A stretch of 64,000 nt of DNA from Geobacillus proteiniphilus. GTDB taxonomy: Bacteria > Bacillota > Bacilli > Bacillales > Anoxybacillaceae. The notes under the pieces were generated by a model. The model saw only the letters and a list, made by a program, of their open reading frames with translations. It had not been told where the DNA came from and made no database searches. The position numbers were made by a program, and so were the translations under genes. How positions within the stretch are numbered: position 1 is the stretch's first letter; each line of letters starts with the position of its first letter. Of this stretch, positions 8,293 to 18,691 are shown in pieces. The DNA lies in NCBI RefSeq assembly GCF_001908025.1, contig NZ_MQMG01000004.1:36853-100852 (forward strand), read 5' to 3'.

Positions 8293-10140
8293 GTGGGATT
8301 GCTGGATGAGTTGAAAGAACGCATTCTCATCGCTGACGGAGCGATGGGGACGCTTCTATATTCGCACGGCATTGACCGTTGTTTTGAAGAATTGAATCTA
8401 TCCAATCCAGATGAAATCGTTCATATTCACGAGGCGTATATCGCCGCAGGCGCCGACGTCATTCAGACGAATACATACGGCGCCAACTACGTCAAACTCG
8501 CCCGCTACGGCCTTGAAGATGAGGTGCCGGCCATCAACCGCGCGGCGGTGCGGCTCGCCAGGCAAGCGGCAAACGGACGGGCATACGTGCTCGGGACGAT
8601 CGGAGGGCTGCGCACGTTAAACAAAAGCGTCGTCACGCTCGAAGAAGTGAAGCGGACGTTTCGCGAGCAGCTGTTTGTCCTGCTGGCTGAAGGGGTCGAC
8701 GGCGTGCTGCTGGAGACGTATTACGATTTGGAAGAGTTGGAGACGGTGCTTGCCATCGCCCGCAAAGAGACCGACTTGCCGCTTATCGCTCACGTCTCGC
8801 TCCATGAAGTCGGCGTCTTGCAAGATGGCACGCCGCTCGCGGACGCCCTTGCCCGCCTAGAGGCGCTCGGGGCCGATGTCGTCGGACTGAACTGTCGTCT
8901 CGGTCCGTATCATATGCTTCGGTCGCTCGAGGAAGTGCCATTGCCGGAACGCGCCTTTTTGTCGGCGTATCCGAACGCCAGCCTTCCGGATTACCGCGAT
9001 GGGCGGCTTGTCTATGAGACGAACGCTGAATATTTCGAGGAAACGGCCAAAGCGTTCCGCGACCAAGGGGTGCGCTTGATCGGCGGGTGCTGCGGCACGA
9101 CGCCGAAACATATCGAAGCGATGGCAAAAGCGCTCTCCGACCGAACGCCGGTGACGGAAAAAACGGTGAAACGGCGCGCGGTGTCTGTATCAGTGCAAGC
9201 GGAGCGGCCCGCCCCATCTCCCCTTCCCGAGCTTGCCCGCACGCGCCGCTCGGTCATTGTGGAGCTGGATCCGCCGAAAAAATTGGGGATTGACAAGTTT
9301 CTTGCCGGGGCGAAAGCGCTCCATGACGCCGGCATCGATGCGCTGACGTTGGCCGACAACTCGCTCGCCACGCCGCGCATCAGCAACGCCGCTGTCGCCA
9401 CGATCATCAAGGAGCGGCTCGGCATCCGCCCGCTTGTGCATATTACATGCCGCGATCGCAATTTGATCGGCTTGCAGTCGCATTTGATGGGCTTGCATAC
9501 GCTCGGCATCACCGACGTGCTCGCCATTACCGGCGACCCGTCGAAAATCGGCGACTTCCCAGGGGCGACGTCGGTGTATGATTTATCATCGTTCGATTTG
9601 ATCCGCTTGATCCGCCAGTTTAACGAAGGGCTGTCGTACTCGGGCAAACCGCTTGGGCAAAAAACGAACTTCTCGATCGGCGCAGCGTTCAACCCGAACG
9701 TCCGCCATTTGGATAAAGCGGTCGAGCGGATGGAGAAAAAAATCCAATGCGGCGCCCATTATTTCTTGACCCAGCCGATTTACTCGGAAGAGAAAATCGT
9801 TGAAGTGTACGAAGCGACAAAGCATCTTGACACGCCGATTTACATCGGCATTATGCCGCTTGTGAGCGCGCGCAACGCCGAGTTTTTGCATCATGAAGTG
9901 CCGGGGATCACCCTTTCCGATGAGATTCGCGCCCGCATGGCCGCCTGCGGCGACGACCCGGTGCAAGCAGCGCGCGAAGGGATCGCCATCGCCAAATCGC
10001 TCATTGACGCTGCGTTCGATTTGTTTAACGGCATTTATTTGATCACGCCGTTTTTGCGCTATGACATGACGGTCGAGCTTGTCCGCTACATTCACGAAAA
10101 AGAAGCGGCCGCGAAAGAAAGGAAGGTTGTTCATGGCTAA
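8293..10140 (+). CDS. yitJ: bifunctional homocysteine S-methyltransferase / 5,10-methylenetetrahydrofolate reductase (YitJ type)
   Basis: A 615-residue fusion. Residues 1-290 are a homocysteine methyltransferase domain with [10 protein letters not shown] at the start and the zinc-cysteine motif [10 protein letters not shown] near 265-275. Residues about 315-600 are a methylene-THF reductase barrel ([26 protein letters not shown]). The reductase makes 5-methyl-THF for the adjacent MetH. The start is GTG 8293 with GGGGA seven bases upstream. Length and domain order match B. subtilis YitJ. It is controlled by the SAM riboswitch and overlaps metH by 8 bp. Confidence 0.96.
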   Translation: MGLLDELKERILIADGAMGTLLYSHGIDRCFEELNLSNPDEIVHIHEAYIAAGADVIQTNTYGANYVKLARYGLEDEVPAINRAAVRLARQAANGRAYVLGTIGGLRTLNKSVVTLEEVKRTFREQLFVLLAEGVDGVLLETYYDLEELETVLAIARKETDLPLIAHVSLHEVGVLQDGTPLADALARLEALGADVVGLNCRLGPYHMLRSLEEVPLPERAFLSAYPNASLPDYRDGRLVYETNAEYFEETAKAFRDQGVRLIGGCCGTTPKHIEAMAKALSDRTPVTEKTVKRRAVSVSVQAERPAPSPLPELARTRRSVIVELDPPKKLGIDKFLAGAKALHDAGIDALTLADNSLATPRISNAAVATIIKERLGIRPLVHITCRDRNLIGLQSHLMGLHTLGITDVLAITGDPSKIGDFPGATSVYDLSSFDLIRLIRQFNEGLSYSGKPLGQKTNFSIGAAFNPNVRHLDKAVERMEKKIQCGAHYFLTQPIYSEEKIVEVYEATKHLDTPIYIGIMPLVSARNAEFLHHEVPGITLSDEIRARMAACGDDPVQAAREGIAIAKSLIDAAFDLFNGIYLITPFLRYDMTVELVRYIHEKEAAAKERKVVHG

Positions 10141-13100
10141 GGTCACCTTAGAACAGCAGCTGAAGAAAAAAATTCTTGTCATCGACGGCGCGATGGGCAC
10201 GATGATCCAAAGCGCCGACTTATCGGCCGCCGACTTTGGCGGCGAGGCGTATGAAGGGTGCAACGAATATTTGACATTGACCGCCCCGCATGTCATCCAC
10301 CGCATTCATGAAGCGTACTTGGACGCCGGCGCTGATATCATTGAAACGAACACGTTCGGGGCGACACGCATCGTGCTTGACGAATATGGCCTCGGTCATT
10401 TGGCGCTTGAACTGAACATCGAAGCGGCCAAGCTCGCCAAACAAGCGGCTGAGTCGTTCTCCACCCCGGACTGGCCGCGCTTTGTCGCCGGTTCGATGGG
10501 CCCGACGACGAAAACGTTGTCGGTTACAGGCGGTGCAACGTTTGATGAACTCGTCGCCGCCTACGAAGAACAAGCGCGCGGACTGCTCTTAGGAGGCGTC
10601 GACCTTCTCCTGCTCGAGACGTGCCAAGATACGTTGAATGTCAAAGCCGGTTTTCTCGGCATTTCTAAGGCGTTTGAAGCGGTCGGCCGCCGCGTGCCGC
10701 TCATGATTTCCGGCACGATCGAACCGATGGGCACGACGCTTGCCGGGCAGGCGATCGATGCGTTTTTCATCTCTGTGCGCCATATGAAGCCGATCGCCGT
10801 CGGCTTAAACTGCGCAACCGGCCCGGAGTTTATGACCGACCATTTGCGCACGCTCGCCTCGCTCGCTGACACGGCGGTCAGCTGCTACCCGAACGCCGGG
10901 CTGCCGGATGAGGAAGGTCACTATCATGAAACGCCGAATATGCTGGCGGAGAAAATCCGCCGCTTTGCCGAAAAGGGATGGATCAACATCGTCGGCGGGT
11001 GCTGCGGCACGACGCCCGACCATATTCGCGCCATTGCCGAAGCGGTGCGTGATCTTCCACCGCGGGCAATCCCGTCTTCGTTTGATGTGCACGCCGTCTC
11101 GGGCATCGATGCGCTCATTTATGATGAAACGATGCGCCCGCTCTTTGTCGGCGAGCGGACAAACGTCATCGGTTCGCGCAAATTCAAGCGCCTCATCGCC
11201 GAAGGCAAGTACGAAGAAGCGACGGAAATCGCCCGCGCCCAAGTGAAAAACGGCGCCCATGTCATCGACATTTGCTTGGCCGACCCGGACCGCGACGAAC
11301 TCTATGACATGGAACAGTTCGTCCGCGAAGTCGTGAAAAAAGTGAAAGTGCCGCTCGTCATCGACTCGACCGACGAGCGCGTCATTGAACGCGCCCTCAC
11401 CTATTCGCAAGGAAAAGCGATCATTAACTCGATCAACTTGGAAGACGGCGAGGAGCGGTTTGCGAAAGTCGTTCCTCTCTTGCACAAATACGGCGCCGCC
11501 GTCGTCGTCGGCACGATCGATGAACAAGGGATGGCCGTCACCGCGGAGCGGAAACTTGAGATCGCCTTGCGTTCGTATGACTTGCTGGTGAACCGCTACG
11601 GCGTCCCCGAGCGCGACATCATTTTCGACCCGCTCGTCTTCCCGGTCGGCACCGGCGATGAGCAATACATCGGCGCGGCGAAAGAAACCATTGAGGGCAT
11701 CCGCCTCATTAAAGAGCGGCTGCCTCATTGCTTGACGATGCTTGGAATCAGCAACGTCTCGTTCGGCTTGCCGCCGGCCGGACGCGAGGTGCTCAACTCC
11801 GTCTTTTTGTACCATTGCACGCAAGCCGGGCTCGATTACGCCATCGTCAACACCGAGAAATTGGAGCGGTTCGCCTCGATTCCGGAAGAGGAAGTGCGAA
11901 TGGCTGAGGCGCTTCTTTTTGACACAAACGACGAAACATTAAACGCCTTTATCGAATTTTACCGAAGCAAAATCACCGCCGCCAAACCGGCGCAGACGAA
12001 CTTGAGCTTGGAAGAGCGGCTCGCCCGCTACGTCATTGAAGGGTCGAAGGACGGGCTCATTCCCGATTTGGAAAAGGCGCTTGAGACCTACTCCGATCCG
12101 CTGTCCATCATCAACGGCCCGCTCATGGCCGGCATGGATGAAGTCGGGCGGCTGTTCAACAACAACCAGCTCATCGTCGCTGAAGTATTGCAAAGCGCGG
12201 AAGTGATGAAAGCAGCGGTCGCCTTTTTAGAGCCGTATATGGAAAAGAAAGAAGGAAGCACAAAAGGAAAAGTCATTCTCGCCACCGTCAAAGGCGATGT
12301 GCATGACATCGGCAAAAACTTGGTCGACATCATTTTAAGCAACAACGGCTACGAGGTAATCGACCTTGGCATTAAAGTCGCTCCGCAGCAACTTATTGAA
12401 GCGGTGCGCGAACATCAGCCGGACATCATCGGGTTGTCGGGCTTGCTTGTGAAATCGGCCCAACAGATGGTCGTCACCGCCCAAGACTTGCGCCAAGCCG
12501 GCATCTCGACCCCGATTTTAGTCGGCGGCGCCGCCTTGACGCGCAAATTTACTGAAAACAAAATCGCGCCTGAATATGACGGCGTGGTTCTGTACGCGAA
12601 AGACGCCATGGACGGGCTCGCCCTTGCCAACCAAATCCAGCAGGGCGAGATTGACTACAAGAAAAAAGAAACGGCCGAAAGCGAGCCAACGCGGCAAACG
12701 ACTGTGGTCACAGCGGTCAAATCGACCGTCTCGACCGATGTGCCGGTCTACATCCCGGCCGATCTCGAGCGCCACGTGCTGCGAAATGTGCCGCTTGACC
12801 ACATTTTGCCGTACGTCAACTGGCAAATGGTGCTCGGCCACCACCTCGGCTTGAAAGGAAAAGTGAAACGGCTGCTTGAAGAGAAAGACGAAAAAGCGTT
12901 GGCGTTAAAAGCGGTCGTCGACGAACTGCTCGCCGAAGCGAAAGAGCACCGCTGGATTCAGCCCGCCGGCGTCTACCGCTTCTTCCCGGCGCAAAGCGAC
13001 GGCAACCGGGTTTACATTTACGATCCGACTGACGGCAAAACAGTGCTCGAGACGTTCGACTTCCCGCGCCAACCGCGGGCGCCGTATCTTTGCCTCGCCG

Positions 13101-13543
13101 ATTATTTGAAATCGAAAGAAAGCGGCGAAATGGATTACGTCGGCTTGTTCGCCGTCACCGCCGGGCATGGCGTCCGCGAACTCGCCCAGCGCTGGAAGGA
13201 AGAAGGCGAATTTTTGAAAAGCCATGCCATCCAAGCGTTGGCGCTCGAGATTGCCGAAGGATTCGCCGAACGAATCCACCAAATTATGCGCGACCGTTGG
13301 GGCTTCCCGGACGACCCGGATTTCACGATGGAAGAGCGCTTCGCCGCCAAATACCAAGGCCAGCGCTATTCGTTCGGCTACCCGGCCTGTCCGAACTTGG
13401 AAGACCAAGAGAAGCTGTTTCGCCTGCTTCATCCGGAAGATGTCGGCATCCGCCTCACCGACGGCTACATGATGGAGCCCGAAGCATCGGTTTCGGCGAT
13501 CGTCTTCGCCCATCCGGAAGCGAGGTATTTCAATGTGTTATAA
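10133..13543 (+). CDS. metH: cobalamin-dependent methionine synthase
   Basis: MetH transfers a methyl group from 5-methyl-THF to homocysteine through cobalamin. At 1136 residues it holds all modules: a homocysteine-binding domain (about 1-320, Cys pair in [10 protein letters not shown]), a pterin-binding domain (about 345-610), a B12 cap (about 630-710), the B12 domain with GDVHDIGKN (cobalt-ligating His near 724), and a C-terminal reactivation domain (about 880-1136). I start at ATG 10133 with GGAAGG upstream; the longer frame from 10079 lies inside the previous gene. It is co-transcribed with the reductase under SAM control and ends at a strong terminator. Confidence 0.97.
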   Translation: MAKVTLEQQLKKKILVIDGAMGTMIQSADLSAADFGGEAYEGCNEYLTLTAPHVIHRIHEAYLDAGADIIETNTFGATRIVLDEYGLGHLALELNIEAAKLAKQAAESFSTPDWPRFVAGSMGPTTKTLSVTGGATFDELVAAYEEQARGLLLGGVDLLLLETCQDTLNVKAGFLGISKAFEAVGRRVPLMISGTIEPMGTTLAGQAIDAFFISVRHMKPIAVGLNCATGPEFMTDHLRTLASLADTAVSCYPNAGLPDEEGHYHETPNMLAEKIRRFAEKGWINIVGGCCGTTPDHIRAIAEAVRDLPPRAIPSSFDVHAVSGIDALIYDETMRPLFVGERTNVIGSRKFKRLIAEGKYEEATEIARAQVKNGAHVIDICLADPDRDELYDMEQFVREVVKKVKVPLVIDSTDERVIERALTYSQGKAIINSINLEDGEERFAKVVPLLHKYGAAVVVGTIDEQGMAVTAERKLEIALRSYDLLVNRYGVPERDIIFDPLVFPVGTGDEQYIGAAKETIEGIRLIKERLPHCLTMLGISNVSFGLPPAGREVLNSVFLYHCTQAGLDYAIVNTEKLERFASIPEEEVRMAEALLFDTNDETLNAFIEFYRSKITAAKPAQTNLSLEERLARYVIEGSKDGLIPDLEKALETYSDPLSIINGPLMAGMDEVGRLFNNNQLIVAEVLQSAEVMKAAVAFLEPYMEKKEGSTKGKVILATVKGDVHDIGKNLVDIILSNNGYEVIDLGIKVAPQQLIEAVREHQPDIIGLSGLLVKSAQQMVVTAQDLRQAGISTPILVGGAALTRKFTENKIAPEYDGVVLYAKDAMDGLALANQIQQGEIDYKKKETAESEPTRQTTVVTAVKSTVSTDVPVYIPADLERHVLRNVPLDHILPYVNWQMVLGHHLGLKGKVKRLLEEKDEKALALKAVVDELLAEAKEHRWIQPAGVYRFFPAQSDGNRVYIYDPTDGKTVLETFDFPRQPRAPYLCLADYLKSKESGEMDYVGLFAVTAGHGVRELAQRWKEEGEFLKSHAIQALALEIAEGFAERIHQIMRDRWGFPDDPDFTMEERFAAKYQGQRYSFGYPACPNLEDQEKLFRLLHPEDVGIRLTDGYMMEPEASVSAIVFAHPEARYFNVL

Positions 13544-13548
13544 GCAGG

Positions 13549-13590
13549 AAACGAGCTGGCGAATAGGCCGGCTCGTTTGTCGTTTTTCGT
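13549..13590 (+). terminator. terminator of the methionine operon
   Basis: A 12-bp stem with one G-U pair, AAACGAGCTGGC (13549-13560) / GCCGGCTCGTTT (13567-13578), hexanucleotide loop, followed by GTCGTTTTTCGTT. Confidence 0.9.
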
Positions 13591-13617
13591 TGAATGCTCC
13601 ACCCGAACGATATACAG

Positions 13618-13773
13618 TCACTTTTTTGTTTTTATTTGTTCACGATTCTCCAACTTTTTCAGCCATTCTTCTTTCGCTTGTCTACGAATACTCTTCCAAT
13701 CCATCGGAGAATGGTCTCCTTTGGGAGGCATACTCCCAAATAACGAAATCAACTGATCTTCCTTTTTGATCAT
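13618..13773 (-). CDS. small protein of unknown function, possible antitoxin-type partner
   Basis: A 51-residue frame beginning MIKKEDQLISLFG and ending NREQIKTKK; charged, with a probable C-terminal helix. Its ATG overlaps the stop of the preceding frame as ATGA, and that frame ends in a GGAGGGGATGATGA stretch that supplies a good ribosome site. Position and size suggest a toxin/antitoxin partner, but I recognise no family. It lies on the minus strand facing the metH terminator. It may be a leftover of the decayed locus next to it. Confidence 0.45.
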   Translation of the reverse strand: MIKKEDQLISLFGSMPPKGDHSPMDWKSIRRQAKEEWLKKLENREQIKTKK

Positions 13774-13961
13774 TCATCATCCCCTCCTTCATACTTAGGG
13801 AAAACATAATGTTTCAGTTCACTGACAAGGTGCTGAAGCCCGTCATTCCCACGAAATTTGCGATCTTGAGCTAAATAGACGGTAAAATCTTCTGCCTCTT
13901 TATTCGCCATCGTGAGTTCAAATCCCTTTAACTCATGTGCACATCCTCTTTTTGTTGATTT
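13770..13961 (-). pseudogene. truncated remnant resembling the C-terminus of a Doc/Fic-type toxin
   Basis: Read on the minus strand, the frame open from 13961 encodes residues including HELKGFELTMANKEAEDFTV and ends KYEGGDDE. The stretch 'GFELT...NKEAEDFTVYLA' resembles the region after the catalytic Fic loop in death-on-curing toxins. The HPFxxGNKR catalytic motif is missing, and a stop lies just upstream. An ATG at 13910 could give a 46-residue peptide. A separate 33-residue frame (14026 to 13928, MKNMVSQEEDLVSLL...) lies upstream and may be another fragment. Family assignment is from memory and weak; the truncation itself is plain. Confidence 0.4.
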
Positions 13962-14106
13962 TTACTGTATTGATAATGGATTAATAAGGAAACTAAGTCC
14001 TCCTCTTGGCTCACCATATTTTTCATCATAGATGTCCACTTGACACATATTTCCCCTCCTCCGTCCCATACTAATGATGACAATACATGCCCAAGGAGGA
14101 GCAAAT

Positions 14107-14970
14107 ATGGTCACGAAGCAACAAACGACGCTGCCGCCGCAACACCAGACGCGCCAGCCGGGCCTGCAAACGGAGATGAACCCGCAGCCGGTCACCATCA
14201 AAGACACCTATAAAGGGAGCGGCAAGCTCGAAAACAGAGTCGCCATCATCAGCGGCGGCGACAGCGGCATCGGCCGGGCGGTCGCCGTCCATTTCGCCAA
14301 AGAAGGGGCCGATGTCGCCATTTTGTATTTGAACGAACATGAGGACGCAAAGGAAACAAAACGGCTTGTCGAACAGGAAGGAAAACGGTGTCTGGCGATT
14401 GCGGGAGACATTGGGGACGAAGCGTTTTGCAAAGAGGCGGTGAAACAGACAATCGAAGCGTTCGGCAAGCTCGATATCGTCGTCAACAACGCCGCCGAGC
14501 AGCATCCGCAGCCGAACTTTCTCAACATTACCGCAGCGCAGCTGGAAAAAACGTTTCGCACGAACGTATTCGGCTACTTTTTCCTAACGAAAGCGGCGCT
14601 CCCGCACTTAAAAAACGGAAGCGCCATTATCAACACCGCTTCGATCACCGCCTACGAAGGAAACGAGCAACTCATCGACTACTCGGCGACAAAAGGCGCG
14701 ATCGTCGCCCTCACCCGCTCGCTCGCCAAAGCGCTCGTCGGCCAAGGCATCCGTGTCAACGGCGTCGCCCCGGGCCCGATTTGGACGCCGCTCATCCCAT
14801 CCACCTTTCAAAGCGAGCAAGTCGCCGCGTTCGGCGCCAACACCCCGATGAAACGGCCCGGCCAGCCGAGCGAAGTCGCCCCGTGCTACGTCTTTTTGGC
14901 GAGCGACGAATCGTCGTACATGACCGGGCAAATGCTTCATGTAAATGGCGGCAAGTTCATCAGCGATTGA
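14107..14970 (+). CDS. SDR family oxidoreductase, YdaD/YhxD general-stress type
   Basis: A 287-residue short-chain dehydrogenase with a 35-residue N-terminal extension typical of the YdaD/YhxC/YhxD group (TLPPQHQTRQPGLQ). The nucleotide-binding motif is SGGDSGIGRAVA, the NNAAEQ motif follows, and the catalytic residues are S in ASITAYEGN and Y-x3-K in DYSATKGA. Substrate unknown. The ATG at 14107 has AAGGAGG seven bases upstream; the frame open to 14074 lacks a ribosome site. It is alone between the decayed locus and a terminator. In B. subtilis, yhxD lies near comK, so it may have been moved relative to comK (59885) here. Confidence 0.9.
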   Translation: MVTKQQTTLPPQHQTRQPGLQTEMNPQPVTIKDTYKGSGKLENRVAIISGGDSGIGRAVAVHFAKEGADVAILYLNEHEDAKETKRLVEQEGKRCLAIAGDIGDEAFCKEAVKQTIEAFGKLDIVVNNAAEQHPQPNFLNITAAQLEKTFRTNVFGYFFLTKAALPHLKNGSAIINTASITAYEGNEQLIDYSATKGAIVALTRSLAKALVGQGIRVNGVAPGPIWTPLIPSTFQSEQVAAFGANTPMKRPGQPSEVAPCYVFLASDESSYMTGQMLHVNGGKFISD

Positions 14971-15110
14971 CCGCGGCAGCCGCTGGCGCCAAACCTTTTT
15001 AACAAAATCACGTTACCTTTTCTCACAAAAATATGGCGTGATTGTAAAAAAACGAGTACGATAAAGCTACGATGTTCCTCTACTTCTTTACAAGGTGCCC
15101 CTCTTCTCTC

Positions 15111-15140
15111 ACCCCCCCCCGAAATGGGGCGGGGTTTTTT
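15111..15140 (+). terminator. terminator downstream of the SDR gene
   Basis: A C9 run, loop GAAAT and GGGGCGGGG form a G/C stem followed by TTTTTT. The T-run is on the plus strand, so it serves the rightward SDR gene; no clear terminator is seen for the leftward aco genes. Confidence 0.75.
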
Positions 15141-15141
15141 G

Positions 15142-16453
15142 TCACATAACAAGCAGCCAATCCGGTTCAGACAAGTACGTTTGACATTCATTTAAGGCGT
15201 GTTGAGCCATCACCCCATCAATAAGACGGTGATCGTAAGTAAGGGACAGCGGCATCACAGAAGCAATCTCAATCGAATCATCGACGACCACCGGTTTTTT
15301 CTCAACTTTCCCGATTCCTAAAAGACAAGACTGTGGATAATGAATAATCGGCGTGAACCACGAACCATTGGCCGAGCCGATGTTCGAAACCGTGCATGTC
15401 CCTCCGCTCATCTCCACCGCTTGAATCGTTCCCGCTCTCGCCTTCGCCGTCAATTCTTCAATTTCTTTCGCAATTTGGAACAACGATTTTTGATCCGCAT
15501 CACGAATCACCGGGACGAGCAATCCACGGTCAGTGTCAACCGCAAACCCAATGTGAATGAATTCGTGAATGACGATTTCTTCTCGTTCCTCATCAAGCGA
15601 GGCGTTGAGCATTGGATACTTTTTCAACACCGCCGCCAGCGCTTTTACCACATAGGCTAAATAGGTCAGTTTCACCCCTTGTTGCTCGGCTAGCGGTTGG
15701 ATCCGTCGGCGATGTTGAACAAGACGGGTCGCATCGGCCTCGCCAAAATGGGTGACTTGCGGAATGGTCCGCATTGACCGCACCATCGCTTGGGCGATAG
15801 CCTTGCGGATGCCTGTCAGCGGCACTCGGCGCACTTTTTCCCGGCTTTCCTGCTTCTTGACAATCTCAACACTGGCAGCAGCCTCATCTGTTGCTTTTTG
15901 CTGCCGAACCGACAATGCTGCTTCAATATCGCTTTTCAATATTCTTCCGTTCTTTCCGCTTGGAGTGATTTCCTCTAAAGACACGTTCTGCTCGCGGGCA
16001 AACTTTCGCACTGACGGGGCAGCCACGAATGTTTTTTGAGGAGTCCTTTGTTTTCCCGCGCTCGCCGCACGACGAATATCCTCTTCCGTGATTTTGCCGT
16101 TCGCCCCCGTCGGTGTGACCGTACTCCAATCGACGCCAAGCTCCTTGGCCAGTTTTTTTTACGCGTGGGGTGATCTTGATCTCTGTCTGCGGATCTCCGC
16201 CGTCCGGAGCAAACGTTTCGACGGCAATGACGGCCAGTACTTCGCCGACCTTGGCCGTATCCCCTCGTTTCTTTTTGATCTCTTTTACTGTTCCCGACTC
16301 GGGAGCATGAATTTCTGAAACGGCCTTTTCTGTTTGCACTTCCACTAGCGTGGCTCCTTTTTCCACCGCATCTCCTTCGGAAACGTGCCAAAACGTAATG
16401 AAACTTTCATCGTGGGAATCGGATAGTTTGGGCAATGTCACTTCGACAACCAT
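15142..16453 (-). pseudogene. acoC: acetoin dehydrogenase E2 (dihydrolipoamide acetyltransferase), frameshifted
   Basis: Two overlapping frames together make one E2. The first (from ATG 16453) has a lipoyl domain with the lipoyl Lys in QTEKAVSEI and ends in sense at RVKK. The second (to 15142) has the CoA-acyltransferase domain with DHRLIDG. The break lies in eight A's on the minus strand (16153-16160). With seven A's the frame continues RVKKLAKELGVDWSTVTP, a peripheral subunit-binding domain. A second such domain (APSVRKFAREQNVSLEEITP) follows, so the repaired 436-residue protein has lipoyl, PSBD1, PSBD2 and catalytic domains. It could be a true mutation, a sequencing error, or a gene read by slippage. 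Confidence 0.85.
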
Positions 16454-16482
16454 AAGCTGCCTCCCTTGGAACGAACTTTTCC

Positions 16483-17502
16483 TTATTCATTGACGAGTTG
16501 GATCGCCTCACGGAAAATTTTATCGGCATTTGGCAATACAAATTGTTCAAGCGGACGGCTATAAGGAATTGGCACATCCGGAACAGCAATCCGTTTCACC
16601 GGCGCCTCCAAATCATACAAACAATGTTCAGCGGCAATCGCGGCAATTTCCGCCGTCATCCCGTACGACAGATAGTCTTCATCAACAACAAGCAAGCGGT
16701 GTGTCTTTTTAACCGATTGAATGATCGTCTCTTTGTCCAACGGGACAAGAGAGCGCAAATCGATCACTTCCGCTTGAATGCCTTGTTGCTCAAGTCTTTT
16801 GGCCGCTTCGAGCGCCTGATGCACCGTCATTTGAATACCGACAATGGTGATATCCGTTCCCTCGCGAACAATATTTGCTTTCCCAAGCGGCACAGTATAC
16901 GCCTCTTCCGGTACATGCCCGATCGAAGCATCAAGCTGATCCATCCAACCGAGCCCTTGCAAGGTTTTATGGAACATAAAGACAACAGGGTTATCATCGC
17001 GAATAGCGGAAATCATCATCCCTTTTAAATCATATGGCGTCGACGGAGCGACGACTTTCATCCCGGGAAGATGGGCAAAGGTGGCGTACAACGTTTGCGA
17101 GTGCTGGGCGGCATCACTGTAACCGCCTCCCACCGCCGTCATCAATACCATTGGCAGTTTCACCCTGCCGCCGGACATGTACGGAATTTTCGCCATATGG
17201 TTGTAAATTTGATCCATACAAACCCCAAAAAAGTCGACAAACATCAGCTCCACGATCGGCCGCATTCCTTCCGCAGCGGCGCCGATGGCAGCACCGATGA
17301 ACGCGGTCTCAGAAATCGGCGTATCGATGACCCGTTCCGGTCCAAACTTTTGGAACAATCCCTCTGTCGCTCCAAAAATCCCACCGTATACTCCGACATC
17401 TTCTCCCATCACAAAGACGTTCGGATCTCTCTCCATCTCAAGGCGAATCGCTTCAGCCAGCGCCTTATTTCCCGTTAACAGCCGCTGTTTTGTTTGTTGC
17501 AT
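16483..17502 (-). CDS. acoB: acetoin dehydrogenase E1 component, beta subunit
   Basis: A 339-residue transketolase-fold beta subunit: MGEDVGVYGGIFGATEGL, DTPISETAFIGAAIGAA, and the C-terminal transketolase domain with LVVDEDYLSYGMTAEIAA. With the alpha subunit it makes the thiamine-diphosphate E1 that cleaves acetoin and passes the acetyl unit to E2. Similar subunits occur in pyruvate and branched-chain complexes; the neighbouring AcoR-type activator and sigma-54 promoter make acetoin the best call. Gaps to acoA (27 bp) and acoC (29 bp) fit one operon. Confidence 0.9.
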   Translation of the reverse strand: MQQTKQRLLTGNKALAEAIRLEMERDPNVFVMGEDVGVYGGIFGATEGLFQKFGPERVIDTPISETAFIGAAIGAAAEGMRPIVELMFVDFFGVCMDQIYNHMAKIPYMSGGRVKLPMVLMTAVGGGYSDAAQHSQTLYATFAHLPGMKVVAPSTPYDLKGMMISAIRDDNPVVFMFHKTLQGLGWMDQLDASIGHVPEEAYTVPLGKANIVREGTDITIVGIQMTVHQALEAAKRLEQQGIQAEVIDLRSLVPLDKETIIQSVKKTHRLLVVDEDYLSYGMTAEIAAIAAEHCLYDLEAPVKRIAVPDVPIPYSRPLEQFVLPNADKIFREAIQLVNE

Positions 17503-17529
17503 ATGGCAAAACTCCTTTCTCCTATGAAA

Positions 17530-18516
17530 TTAGACAAACACATCTTCCAATGCCTCTTCCGGCTTGGGATAATCGCTTTCTCTCGCAAACGCGTACGCCT
17601 GATCGACCTCAAATGTCGCTTTGTTTTCCAACTGTGCAATCGTCTCCTCTGTTACCCCACATTCATTCAACAAATAGTTGCGAAGGCGAATAATGGGGTC
17701 TTTTTGGCGAAGCAACGTCACTTCATTTTTATCCCGGTATACTTCCGGATCGCCTTGGAAATGTCCTAAATAACGGTATGTTTCAATCTCAATAATCGAC
17801 GGCCCTTGTCCAGTTCGTGCACGTTCAACCGCTTCTTTCGATACGTTGTACATATCAATCGGGTCGTTGTCTTTGACATAGTATCCTTTAATGCCATAGG
17901 CGGCTGCCCGTACATCATTCGAGGGAACCGCTGTAGACGCCGTTTTCGGCACAGAAATTCCATATTGATTGTTTTCAATGACAACAATTAATGGCAGTTT
18001 CCATAATGCCGCCATATTTAACGATTCATGAAATGCCCCTTGATTGGCGGCTCCTTCGCCGATAAACGCAACCGCCACCCAATCCGTCCCCCTTTTCTTG
18101 GCCGCCAGCGCCGCGCCAAGGGCATGAGGAATCCCAGCCCCAACGATCCCTCCGCAGGAAAATTTGACGTCAGGATCAAACAAATGCATATGGCCGCCCT
18201 TTCCTTTTCCTAGTCCAGTGGCTTTTCCGAAAATCTCTGCTGTCATCCGGTTCAAATCCACCCCTTTGGCAATCGCATGGTGATGCGGACGGTGAGGGGC
18301 AGTCACCGTATCTTCCTTTTTCAAGTGAACACACATCCCAGCTGCAGCCGGTTCTTGTCCAGTGGCCAAATGCATTTCCCCTGGCACCGGCCCCGCGCCG
18401 ATATTAAACACAGGAGATTTCCCTTCGGCATACGCCTCCGCCATTTTGTCTTCATAGCAGCGAATTTTGTACATCGTTTCGTACATCCAAAGAAGATGAT
18501 CCTTGGAAATGGCCAA
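17530..18516 (-). CDS. acoA: acetoin dehydrogenase E1 component, alpha subunit
   Basis: The thiamine-diphosphate binding subunit, 328 residues from TTG 18516. It has RPHHHAIAKGVD, GKGKGGHMHLFD, and the cofactor motif GEGAANQGAFHESLNMAALW...ENNQYGIS. AAGGAGG lies eight bases before the TTG. The frame stays open to 18582, but that would place the start inside the sigma-54 promoter at 18562-18583, so the shorter form is preferred. Length fits AcoA (about 330) better than the longer PdhA. First gene of acoABC; no dihydrolipoamide dehydrogenase (acoL) follows acoC. Confidence 0.9.
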   Translation of the reverse strand: MAISKDHLLWMYETMYKIRCYEDKMAEAYAEGKSPVFNIGAGPVPGEMHLATGQEPAAAGMCVHLKKEDTVTAPHRPHHHAIAKGVDLNRMTAEIFGKATGLGKGKGGHMHLFDPDVKFSCGGIVGAGIPHALGAALAAKKRGTDWVAVAFIGEGAANQGAFHESLNMAALWKLPLIVVIENNQYGISVPKTASTAVPSNDVRAAAYGIKGYYVKDNDPIDMYNVSKEAVERARTGQGPSIIEIETYRYLGHFQGDPEVYRDKNEVTLLRQKDPIIRLRNYLLNECGVTEETIAQLENKATFEVDQAYAFARESDYPKPEEALEDVFV

Positions 18517-18539
18517 CTTCCTCTCCTCCTTCACTTGAT

Positions 18540-18553
18540 TGGTACCGCTTTCA
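18540..18553 (-). promoter_or_regulatory. cre-like site (CcpA) in the acoA leader
   Basis: Minus strand TGAAAGCGGTACCA matches the catabolite-responsive element TGWAANCGNTNWCA at all but one position. It lies between the sigma-54 promoter and the acoA start, near the expected transcript start, a good place for glucose repression as known for aco genes in Bacillus. Confidence 0.6.
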
Positions 18554-18561
18554 TCATTTCT

Positions 18562-18583
18562 ATAAAGCAAAAATCGTTCCAAC
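18562..18583 (-). promoter_or_regulatory. sigma-54 (-24/-12) promoter of acoABC
   Basis: Minus strand TTGGAACGATTTTTGCTT has GG and GC separated by exactly 10 bases and differs from TGGCACG-N4-TTGCW at a single base. It lies about 50 bp upstream of the acoA TTG and just downstream of the gene for the AcoR-type sigma-54 activator. Confidence 0.8.
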
Positions 18584-18645
18584 GCTTGTTTCCTTTTCTT
18601 CGTCCGCCAAATTGTTTATCCAAAGCCGTCTTTTTGATCCAACCT

Positions 18646-18691
18646 AAACAAAAACAGCGACAAAGTGTTTCATTTTGTTTCACTTTGTCGC
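18646..18691 (-). terminator. inverted repeat after acoR: terminator and possible activator site
   Basis: A perfect 11-bp inverted repeat, GCGACAAAGTG / CACTTTGTCGC (18657-18667 and 18681-18691), loop 13. It is followed on the minus strand by TGTTTTTGTTT, so it can end the acoR transcript. It lies about 75-110 bp upstream of the sigma-54 promoter, where AcoR would bind. The loop holds the direct repeat TGTTTCA...TGTTTCA. Confidence 0.65.

Noticed and set aside
10805..11824. 339-codon minus-strand frame
   Set aside because: Mirror of metH codons; no start signal.
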